Source: Chloroflexi bacterium OLB15 (GTDB lineage: Bacteria > Chloroflexota > Anaerolineae > Aggregatilineales > Phototrophicaceae). Taken from it: 43,671 nt of DNA. Position numbers and translations under genes: made by a program. Under the pieces are notes generated by a model. It was not told where the DNA came from, did no database searches, and saw only the letters and a program-made list of their open reading frames with translations. The stretch spans positions 1 through 43,671 of the forward strand of contig LMZS01000019.1 in the NCBI GenBank assembly GCA_001567085.1. Direction: 5' to 3'. Below, in pieces: positions 25,136 through 33,262 of this stretch (position 1 is the stretch's first letter; each line of letters opens with the position of its first letter).

Positions 25136-26488
25136 TTAATCGTCGTTAATCAACGCCTGGGAAATACAATTATGGCGCTCGATCAACACGGGAACATCGG
25201 CTGTAAGTAGATTTCCCTCCTGCACCGCAATCCTGCCATCAATCATAACCATATCGGCGTTGGCCGAACGGCAAAACAGCAGCGCAGCCACCGGATCGTG
25301 CAGCGCGCCAGAATAGCCAATTCGATCCAGCCTGAAAGCAGCGAAATCTGCCGCCATACCCGGCGCGAGCGCGCCAATGTCCTGACGGCCAAGCAATGAG
25401 GCACTGCCAACCGTCGCCAATTCCAGCGCTTCACGGGCGCTTAACCCCGCCGGATTGCCACGTGCCCGCTGAACGAGCATTGCCATGCGCGCTTCTTCAA
25501 GCAGCCCGCTGCTGTCATTAGAGGCAGAGCCATCAACGCCCAGCCCTACGCGAACCCCTTGATCCAGCATTTTGCGCACCGGCGCGATCCCAGATGCGAG
25601 ACGCAAATTTGAAGTCGGGCAATGGCACACTCCTGTTCCAGTGCGAGCAAACAAGCCGATCTCGCGATCATTCAGAAAAACACAATGCGCATGCCATACA
25701 TCTTCGCCTAGCCATCCGGTTTCCTGAGCGTAATCACCGGGTAATACGCCCAATCGTTCCAGACTATAGGCAACATCATTCGTATTCTCTGCCAGATGTG
25801 TATGCAGGCGAACATGATAGCTGCGCGCCAGCGCGGCAGATTCGCGCATCAAGTCCTGGCTTACCGAAAATGGCGAACAGGGCGCAACGACTATTTGCAG
25901 CATTGAGCCGGGTGAAGGATCGTGATAGGCCTCAATCAGGCGGCGGGTATCGCGCAGGATCATATCCTCATCTTCGACTACGCGATCCGGTGGCAGCCCG
26001 CCCTGCTTTTCGCCAACACTCATTGATCCACGCGCAGCATGAAAGCGCATCCCAATTTCCTGCGCGGCACGAATGGTGTCGTCCAACTCAACGTCGTTCG
26101 GGTAGATATACAGGTGGTCGCTGGAAGTGGTGCAACCCGACAGGATTAGCTCGGCCATCGCCAGTTTGGCAGAGATGTAAGCTGCTTCAGAATTCAAGCG
26201 CTCCCAGATGGGATACAGCCGGGTTAGCCACTCAAAAAGTTCTTTATCCTGCGCGATGACGCGAGTCAAGGTCTGAAACATATGGTGATGCGTATTGATC
26301 AAGCCCGGTATCACGATGTGATGAGGGAGATCGATCACCCGATCTGGCACTATAGGCGGCATATCTGCCAGACGCCCAACTGCGGTGATAAAGTTATCCT
26401 GAAGGAACATTGCGCCCTGCGAGATTTCGCGGCGCATATCGTCCATAGTCACCAACGTATGAATATTGCGGACGAGCGTTGTTCCCAT
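25136..26488 (-). CDS. 8-oxoguanine deaminase (amidohydrolase, AtzB/TrzN-like)
   Basis: A 450-residue amidohydrolase of the subgroup that deaminates 8-oxoguanine to urate. The metal site text is IPGLINTHHHMFQTLTR (His67-His69), with SGCTTSSDHLYIYP, HTHLAENTNDV, HCVFLND, CHCPTSNLRL and GLGVDGSASND (metal Asp). The triple histidine and the TTSSDHLY segment fit 8-oxoguanine deaminases and related triazine hydrolases. It starts 8 nt after folD and precedes the NUDIX gene by 15 nt. In this context it would supply urate directly to the ring-opening route. A triazine-type or other guanine deaminase activity cannot be ruled out. Confidence 0.9.
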   Translation of the reverse strand: MGTTLVRNIHTLVTMDDMRREISQGAMFLQDNFITAVGRLADMPPIVPDRVIDLPHHIVIPGLINTHHHMFQTLTRVIAQDKELFEWLTRLYPIWERLNSEAAYISAKLAMAELILSGCTTSSDHLYIYPNDVELDDTIRAAQEIGMRFHAARGSMSVGEKQGGLPPDRVVEDEDMILRDTRRLIEAYHDPSPGSMLQIVVAPCSPFSVSQDLMRESAALARSYHVRLHTHLAENTNDVAYSLERLGVLPGDYAQETGWLGEDVWHAHCVFLNDREIGLFARTGTGVCHCPTSNLRLASGIAPVRKMLDQGVRVGLGVDGSASNDSSGLLEEARMAMLVQRARGNPAGLSAREALELATVGSASLLGRQDIGALAPGMAADFAAFRLDRIGYSGALHDPVAALLFCRSANADMVMIDGRIAVQEGNLLTADVPVLIERHNCISQALINDD

Positions 26489-26496
26489 AGATCAAA

Positions 26497-27404
26497 TTAT
26501 CCTTCAGTATCCGAAAGCGTCATTCCAGAAAAACGTTCGGCGGCTTTCATCGTATTAGCAAGCAGCATGGAGATCGTCATCGGGCCAACGCCGCCGGGAA
26601 CTTTTGTGATCGCTCCGGCAACTTGCAGCGCCGATTCAAAATCAACATCTCCAACGAACCGGTAACCGCGCGGGTCATCCGGATCATCAATACGGTTCGT
26701 GCCAACATCGATCACGACAGCGCCGGGTTTCAGCCAGCTCCCTGTACAAAATGCGGCTTGCCAATTGCGGCGACCACGACATCGGCTTCGCGCACATGAT
26801 GCGCAATATCGCGGGTGCGGCTGTGGCAAACTGTAACCGTCGCATTGGCCTTCATGAGCATGAGCGCCACCGGTAGACCGACAATATTGGAACGCCCGAT
26901 CACGACAGCGTTTGCGCCTTCAAGGTTTACACCTGCCGACTCTAAAAGCACCATACACCCCGTTGGTGTAGCCGGGGTGAAGGTTGGCTCTCGCCCCTTC
27001 ATGCCCAGCAAGCCGATGTTAACCGGATGAAAGCCATCCACATCTTTATCAAGACTTACGCGCCGCAATACTGCTTCTTCATCAATCTGCTTCGGCAGGG
27101 GAAGCTGCACCAGTATCCCGTGAATTCGCGGATCGTCATTCAGTAATTTTACTGCCGCTTCAACCTCTTCCTGCGTACAGGTATCTGGCATGAGATGGGC
27201 TACTGAATAGATGCCTACCTGTTCACACGCGCGGCGTTTCATGCGTACATACTGGGCAGACGCGGGGTTATCGCCAGCGAAAACTGCGCCAAGACCGGGC
27301 GGGTATCCCATTTCCCCGGTGAAAGCCGCCGCCCGCAGCTTTATGTCTGCGCGCAACTTTTCAGCGATCAACGCTCCGTCTATGATGTTTGCTGTCACTT
27401 GCAT
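26497..27404 (-). pseudogene. folD: Methylene-THF dehydrogenase/cyclohydrolase, one-base frameshift
   Basis: Bifunctional one-carbon enzyme interconverting methylene-, methenyl- and formyl-tetrahydrofolate. Residues 1-220 (27404 to about 26745) include YVRMKRRACEQVGI, ILVQLPLPKQI, DVDGFHPVNIG and [14 protein letters not shown]. The remainder is in another frame with [13 protein letters not shown] and [17 protein letters not shown]. At the junction the minus strand reads CAGGGAGCTGG; adding one G gives CAG GGG AGC TGG and restores [10 protein letters not shown], the normal family text. The gene is therefore likely intact in the organism and broken by a homopolymer indel. It heads the purine run and may collect formimino/formyl groups from purine breakdown. 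Confidence 0.88.
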
Positions 27405-27479
27405 TCCTGCTACTAGGCCATTAAATCTGGATTAAACGGAGAATAACATGCAGGCGAAAGCGGCGCGAAAATGCTTAAC

Positions 27480-27508
27480 AAAATATTTTTGTAAACGAGT
27501 TTGAACAA
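27480..27508 (-). promoter_or_regulatory. Putative promoter for the folD-led purine operon
   Basis: Minus-strand TTGTTC (27503-27508) and TATTTT (27480-27485) are separated by exactly 17 nt. The 8-bp arm of the inverted repeat at 27499-27506 overlaps the -35 box. The leader to the folD ATG would be about 70 nt. Confidence 0.45.
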
Positions 27509-27534
27509 CTTACACACAAATCTTTGGTTCAAAC
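27499..27534. repeat. Perfect 8-bp inverted repeat, possible operator between folD and the pilin gene
   Basis: GTTTGAAC (27499-27506) and GTTCAAAC (27527-27534) are exact reverse complements with 20 nt between them, so the arms are 28 bp centre to centre, a little under three helical turns. One arm covers the -35 of the minus-strand promoter; the other lies upstream of the plus-strand gene. There is no T-run, so a binding site for a dimeric regulator is more likely than a terminator. Confidence 0.45.
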
Positions 27535-27625
27535 CTTTCAGGACTCAGGTAACATAAGATGTGGAGAAATAGGCAGATTCTATCAATCTGTTCGGGTGAG
27601 CGGGATGAGGCGAGGTCAAATTCCA

Positions 27626-30600
27626 ATGGTGAACACCAAGAATCTTGGACAACGGATGCGACGGCGGATCGCGCGCAGTAAATTTGGCGCTCGATCTGGT
27701 CAGGCATTGGTAGAATACGCGCTCATCCTGATTCTGGTCGCAGTTGCTGCCGGTGTCACGCTGGCCGCAACTGGCCCGGCGATGGCTAATATTTTTAGCA
27801 ACGTCATCTTCAACATCATTGGCCAAGATCGCGCAAACCTCGAATTCTGCCCAAATCCAGAAGACCCGGATACGCAAATCCCCTGCCCCCTCATTCAAGG
27901 TCAGGCGGCCGCCTTCTGGGCAACAGTTGACTTTATTCGCAACAACCCGCAGTTGGAAACGCCATATCCTACGCCTATTGACCTGCCAGAGCGTTCAGAA
28001 GAACCCGGCCCCTCAGTTAATACGAACACCTATACCCACACATATACGCCGTCGAATACCTTCACGCCCACACCGACCAATACACCAACCAATACAAACA
28101 CCTTTACGCCAGGCCCACCCTCAACGCCTGATGACTTTGTATTCGATGTGCCCCATGTTGATCTATCAGACAAACCCGAATGGTGGCGTTTGGATAACAC
28201 CTTCGGCATTGGTGGAGGCCAGTGGAATGCCATTTATTACACCGGCGACAATTATGACGGCACGCCATACAGCCATCTTGAATATTTAGCAGGCAACGGC
28301 TTTATAGATAACACCTGGTTTAGCAGCGGCCCCGGCAATACGCCGACCAGTGTTTCGGGCTTCCCGATTGGTGATACTGATTTTTCAGCCACCTACACCA
28401 AAAGCCTGTATATCCCCTACGCAAATGATCCAGTGCGTATCACCTATACCATTAGCGATGGTGACGATTCGGTTGCCATCCTTCTGAATGGCAGTGCGAT
28501 CGGCGGGCCATTCCTCACCAGCGGAACTTTTGATTACACTTTCCCCGTTGGTAACCACACGTTAGAAATTAGATATCGCGACCCAAGCGGGGATGCACGC
28601 TTAACCGTCTTCATGGAGCGGCTAAATACCCACCCTGAAGATTCTCCCTCAAACTCTTGCAGTTGGCTTAATATCGGCAGCAATCCGAACAGCAACTCGC
28701 CCACCTCCGTGTGGGATGAAGACGGTAATGCCACACCCACAAACTGGCCTTCAGGGCAAACCTGCGTGCTGGAACTGCGCGGATCTGTTGATATCAACGG
28801 CGTTCCTTCGCCCATGCTTTCATGGTGGGATGTATGGGATTTCAGCGCTAACTCCGGCGTAACAGCCGAACTTCAAGCGGCGAGCTACGTGGTTGATGGT
28901 TATGGTTATTTTGACCGGGCAGGCGCTTCATGGGTCACGATTGCAAGTCATGGTGGGAACACCGCCAATTACAACTGGACACGCAACCAGATCGATCTAT
29001 CTTCGCTTGGGCTTGGCAATCAGATCACATTCCGCTTCATGCTCACCAGCACAATGCCAGGCGATGTGCGCTGGAACATTGATGACATTGAGGTGCTCTC
29101 CGATCCAACAGCCCCGGCCTTCACCGTCGGCGATGAATGGGATATGAACGACCGGACGCAGATGGCAGACTTCATCTTCAATGGAGATTCCAACTATCTA
29201 CGCTCGGTTACTGGCGGTGATATTGAAGGCTGGCGCTGGGATGTTACGGGCACTAACGCGCGTTCTGGCACCGGATGGGATGGCAGCCCAGGCGGCAGCT
29301 TCCCGCAGAGTGTTGGCGTTGGCGCTGGCCCCGAACAGCAGCGCATTAGCTATCTCGAATTCCGCCGCCCGATTGATTTAAGCGCGGCTCCGGCTACAGA
29401 TTCCGACGGTGATACCGGAACGCCGATTCTCACGTTCTGGCAGGCCTACGATATTGCGACGGGGAATTCGCTGTCAGTACAGTGGACACGCGATTCGATC
29501 ACCGATGGCGTGGAAGATACCTGGACAAACGTTCCAAATGAAGGGCTGCTCCTCAACTCTACCGGGGGAACACCCCCTCCAACCGAGTTAAACGATGCTG
29601 GCGCGACGCGCACAAACCTGACAATGCATATTGTTGAGGTTCATCTCGCGCAAATTCCAAACTTTGACACCCAATCTTTCCGCCTGCGTTTTGCGCTAAC
29701 AAGCTCACCGGGCGCAACGGCGGCTGACTGGTACCTGGATGAGTTGAGACTAGAGCGCGAAGACCTACAGACTTACGAGCCTTATCCGATGTTGGATAAC
29801 GCAGAAAACGCTTCGGCTGCTTCCAAACGCTGGCAGGTATTAGGCCCCTCCGATGCATGGCAAATTTCATCCACCATGGGCGGGTATCGCGGGTCTGGCA
29901 ACGCATTTGCAGACTCCAATGGCAATTACAACGTCGGGCAAACGACCGCTATTGAAATGGAGCGTATGCTAGACCTTTTGAATGATACCCCGGCTAATGA
30001 TCCACCCGGCGGTGAAGCTCCTTCAAGAGTCGCGGCAGTTCTGCCCCAACTTTCTTTCATGTGGCTGGGCGACATGGAGAATGTTGATCTGGCGGTTGAT
30101 GTCTGGTCAGCACATACCAATCAATGGCGGCAAATCTGGACATATGATGTGATCGGTCGCCGCCAACAAAATGCGTGGGAACGCGTCGAGATCGATCTGA
30201 AGCAGGCGCTGGTAGACTCGCTGCGCGCCGCCACAGGTGACGCTTCGTGGCAGTGGGATGGCGCAACGGCCACCAGCATCACCGGAAATAGCATTACTGA
30301 GGACGATGACATTCGCGTGCGTATCCGCTTGATCACCTCTGGCGGAACCGCCCGTGACGGCGTCTATGTTGACAATATTCGCATTGCGGAAGGCGAACCC
30401 TATACGCATAAGCTGTGGGGCGCAACGCCCTATGGCGATCCGGGGCTTGGCGCTGGCAATGATACGCTCGTTGATGACATCGAGAGCCGCCTGCCGAATT
30501 TAGGCACCCTGAATGACAGTTGGAGCGAACGCTGGTATGCAGGCGGAAGTACAGACCCCACCAACGCGGTCACTGCGCGTAATGGCGCTTACTCAATGTC

Positions 30601-32122
30601 GGAATCGCCAATCGGCAACTATACGGCGAACTCGCGCATTTATATAGAATTGGTGCCGGTTGTTGATCTTAGAGGTACCGATCCCGTCAACGTCCCTGCG
30701 CTGGATTTCTTCACGCGCTATAACATTGACTCGGGCGACAGCATACGCGTCGAAATTGCCGTTGAAGATGCGGCTAATACCTCCCTGGGCTATAACAAGC
30801 TGGCTGGATGGGGAAACTGGACGAGCGTAGTTGCAAGCCAACCCTCAACCCCCACTCGCATTGATACCTGGTTCCTAAGCCGCGTAGACCTGAGCAGCTA
30901 TATCGGGAATCGTATCCGCATTCGTTTTGTCGTGGATACAGACGGAAGCGCAGAACTCGATGGGCAGTATATTGATGGCGTCAAAATTTCGACTGGCCTG
31001 CCAACGCTCACTGCTGGGCCGGTGAATATTTTTGAGGACACCTTCTCTTACCCGCCGAATTGGATCTTCGATGGTAATTGGGGCGTCACCCAGCAGTACG
31101 TTTCTGCCAACAATACTGACTCGTGGTATCTTGGCGTGCCATGGGATGGCTTCTTCGCAGACTGCGAAACATTTAGCGTAACTTGCAACGGCTCCAATCT
31201 CACCGCTATCTATAATATGCTCACTGCACAGCAGGATACCGGCCTTGCTTTGGATGACATGAGCGCGCTGGTCACCGGCCTGATGCCAGACACGCCCTCA
31301 TTCGATGTGGTTGAGTGGCTAGATGCTGGCAGGCCTCAACCGCAGGCAGGCTACGGCTCCGGCTATACGCCCGGCTCAGAGTGGGATAATTCATGGGCAG
31401 GGCGCTGGGTACGCCCGGTTACGCTTACAGCCGGCCAAACCTACCGCGTGTATGCAATTGCAGATGATGGCGTGCTTCTGGAAATTGATGACAACACAGA
31501 TACGGATATTCCAGACAGCACCTATGGGGCAAATCCCGCAGGCGTGATCATCAATGACTGGAGCGACCACGGCGCAAGGCTGGTCTATTCAACCTTCACG
31601 GTAACAGGATCGTCAGACATTACCCGCAACTTCATCTTTAGTTTCTATGAAAACGGTGGTAGTGCGCGTCTTTCGCTCAGCATTGTATCGTCCGGCGCAT
31701 ATTCAGCGACCGACAGTCCGAATACGCCCGGCGGGACGGGTGGAACAGGCGATAATACGGTTGGCTATACGAGGATCGATTCCGCTAACTACGGGTATTC
31801 CTCGATCATGCTTAACGGGGTTATTGATCTCACCGGAACGACAAGCCCTGAGTTCATCTATGAACGCTACTACAACATCACCAACTCCAGTTTCCGCCTG
31901 GAATTCTCATCAGATGGCGGCTTCACCTGGGCGGATGGAGACACTGTATTAACAGGCGGTTCAGTGTTGCCGCCGAGCAACTGGCAAACACGCACGGTCA
32001 CCATCCCCGCCGCCTATCGAACCGCACAATTCACCTTCCGCTTCAGGTTAGATACGCGCGGAGCAGGCAGCGGCTCTACCGGTGACAGCGCATGGATCGG
32101 CAGCGTTGTCATTCGGGATTAG
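27626..32122 (+). CDS. Giant Flp-type pilin-like protein with modular extracellular region
   Basis: A protein of about 1,498 residues. The N-terminus is a class III leader: basic (QRMRRRIARSKF), then G25|QALVEYALILI with the required Glu at +5, and one hydrophobic helix (about 30-56), exactly as in Flp/type IVb pilins. A Thr/Pro/Asn-rich spacer follows (about 130-170). The exterior contains a PA14-like part (about 184-330), then recurring beta-sandwich units that each end with a related strand: NIDDIEVL (near 482), YLDELRLE (701), YVDNIRIA (912), YIDGVKIS (1113) and WIGSVVIRD (1498). A second PA14-like part at about 1250-1355 reads YAIADDGVLLEIDD. The frame is open from TTG 27524; ATG 27626 (GAGGT 9 nt upstream) or ATG 27605 is the likely start. 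No pilus machinery is nearby. Confidence 0.85.
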   Translation: MVNTKNLGQRMRRRIARSKFGARSGQALVEYALILILVAVAAGVTLAATGPAMANIFSNVIFNIIGQDRANLEFCPNPEDPDTQIPCPLIQGQAAAFWATVDFIRNNPQLETPYPTPIDLPERSEEPGPSVNTNTYTHTYTPSNTFTPTPTNTPTNTNTFTPGPPSTPDDFVFDVPHVDLSDKPEWWRLDNTFGIGGGQWNAIYYTGDNYDGTPYSHLEYLAGNGFIDNTWFSSGPGNTPTSVSGFPIGDTDFSATYTKSLYIPYANDPVRITYTISDGDDSVAILLNGSAIGGPFLTSGTFDYTFPVGNHTLEIRYRDPSGDARLTVFMERLNTHPEDSPSNSCSWLNIGSNPNSNSPTSVWDEDGNATPTNWPSGQTCVLELRGSVDINGVPSPMLSWWDVWDFSANSGVTAELQAASYVVDGYGYFDRAGASWVTIASHGGNTANYNWTRNQIDLSSLGLGNQITFRFMLTSTMPGDVRWNIDDIEVLSDPTAPAFTVGDEWDMNDRTQMADFIFNGDSNYLRSVTGGDIEGWRWDVTGTNARSGTGWDGSPGGSFPQSVGVGAGPEQQRISYLEFRRPIDLSAAPATDSDGDTGTPILTFWQAYDIATGNSLSVQWTRDSITDGVEDTWTNVPNEGLLLNSTGGTPPPTELNDAGATRTNLTMHIVEVHLAQIPNFDTQSFRLRFALTSSPGATAADWYLDELRLEREDLQTYEPYPMLDNAENASAASKRWQVLGPSDAWQISSTMGGYRGSGNAFADSNGNYNVGQTTAIEMERMLDLLNDTPANDPPGGEAPSRVAAVLPQLSFMWLGDMENVDLAVDVWSAHTNQWRQIWTYDVIGRRQQNAWERVEIDLKQALVDSLRAATGDASWQWDGATATSITGNSITEDDDIRVRIRLITSGGTARDGVYVDNIRIAEGEPYTHKLWGATPYGDPGLGAGNDTLVDDIESRLPNLGTLNDSWSERWYAGGSTDPTNAVTARNGAYSMSESPIGNYTANSRIYIELVPVVDLRGTDPVNVPALDFFTRYNIDSGDSIRVEIAVEDAANTSLGYNKLAGWGNWTSVVASQPSTPTRIDTWFLSRVDLSSYIGNRIRIRFVVDTDGSAELDGQYIDGVKISTGLPTLTAGPVNIFEDTFSYPPNWIFDGNWGVTQQYVSANNTDSWYLGVPWDGFFADCETFSVTCNGSNLTAIYNMLTAQQDTGLALDDMSALVTGLMPDTPSFDVVEWLDAGRPQPQAGYGSGYTPGSEWDNSWAGRWVRPVTLTAGQTYRVYAIADDGVLLEIDDNTDTDIPDSTYGANPAGVIINDWSDHGARLVYSTFTVTGSSDITRNFIFSFYENGGSARLSLSIVSSGAYSATDSPNTPGGTGGTGDNTVGYTRIDSANYGYSSIMLNGVIDLTGTTSPEFIYERYYNITNSSFRLEFSSDGGFTWADGDTVLTGGSVLPPSNWQTRTVTIPAAYRTAQFTFRFRLDTRGAGSGSTGDSAWIGSVVIRD

Positions 32123-32145
32123 CCAGGCGGTATTGCCATTTACAG

Positions 32146-32182
32146 AATAACGGGGCGGCTGTAAAGCGCCCCGTTATTTTTA
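32146..32182 (+). terminator. Intrinsic terminator of the giant pilin-like gene
   Basis: A perfect 12-bp stem: AATAACGGGGCG (32146-32157) pairs with CGCCCCGTTATT (32167-32178) across a 9-nt loop, followed by a short T-rich run. It lies 24 nt after the stop codon. Confidence 0.9.
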
Positions 32183-32297
32183 TATACCGGCTCTCTACGG
32201 CTGCCCTACCCTTATAAAGTCAACATGCGAAAGATCGCTCAAAGCTGTTAAAATCAGACGCTCATTCGATAGAACGAACATCTTTCGGGACACGCGT

Positions 32298-33262
32298 GTG
32301 ACCTCAACATCAAACTCTTTTCCCGGTCATTTCTTCATTCTGGTTGGCCCGGCGGGCAGCGGTAAGAACAGGTTGATGGCCGAAGCTATAAAAGCTGTTC
32401 CCGGTTTACGCCAGATGCCCACCGCCACCACACGCGCCATTCGTGCGGGCGAGCAAGAAGGCCGCGAACACTATTTCGTCAGCACCGAACGCTTTCAAGA
32501 ATTCATCAAAACTAACGCGCTGTTGGAATGGCAGTTCCTGCACCGGCATGGGCGCTACTATGGCATGCTGCGCGGGCAGATTGAGCTGCGCTGACCCAGG
32601 GCGAAAACATCATCGCTGACGTTGATTATCTTGGCGCACAAGCCGCTGCCGAAGCTTATCCCCAAAATGTCGTCACAATTTTTATTACGCCGCCAAGCAT
32701 CGCAGAGCTTGTGCGCCGCCTGCTTTCGGGGCGCGGCGAATCAATCTCTGAAACCAGTCGCCGCTTACTGCGCGCGCCTCAGGAATTTGCTTATGCCCCC
32801 GCGTGCCGCTACAGCATTTTGAACGATCACGCAGAAACGGCGGGCGAATTGCTAGTCCGTATTATTCAAGGCGAAATTGCCCACCAACCGATCACCATTG
32901 AGCGCGCTTCGTCTCCCCAAATGTGCATTCTTTCGCAGCTTCACGTTCACGCGCCCGGCGGTGAACTTATTGACGAAGCCATTTCAGAAGCTCCATTATT
33001 TGCGCCTCTAGCCGATGAACTGCCGTATCGTGCTGCTCAACGCGGGTTGACCGAGATTCTCGGTCATGTAGATACTGGTTACTGGGAAAATCAGTTTGAG
33101 CCAGATGATGGCTTCCAACCGCCTAACAGCCTATCCACACGCATACTGCCAGATGGCACTGAAGCGGCTGTCTATCACTATCGTTTCAATCTGGAAAATA
33201 AGCTGGCGCTGCCTGAAGGCTACCGCTGGCGCAACGGCGCGCCACAGGAAGCAACCGCGTGA
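32298..33262 (+). pseudogene. Guanylate kinase-like protein with extra C-terminal domain, one-base frameshift
   Basis: The N-terminal 195 residues follow guanylate kinase order: P-loop VGPAGSGKNRLM, TTRAIRAGEQEGREHYFVS, ALLEWQFLHRHGRYYG, then in the second frame IADVDYLGAQAA, TIFITPPSIAELVRRLLSRG-like text and NDHAETAGELL. The last 125 residues (from about HQPITIERASS) are an unrecognised domain. The frame breaks at about 32585; restoring one G gives QIEAALTQGEN. The P-loop has Asn where Ser/Thr normally binds magnesium, so it may not be the housekeeping kinase. A possible extended -10 (TGTTAAAAT, 32246-32254) lies upstream of GTG 32298. It is translationally coupled to the YgfZ-family gene (GTGA). 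Confidence 0.78.

Noticed and set aside
28019..28135. Thr/Pro/Asn-rich tract looked at as a DNA tandem repeat or CRISPR-like array
   Set aside because: It is a low-complexity coding spacer in the pilin-like gene; units vary in length and there are no spacer sequences.
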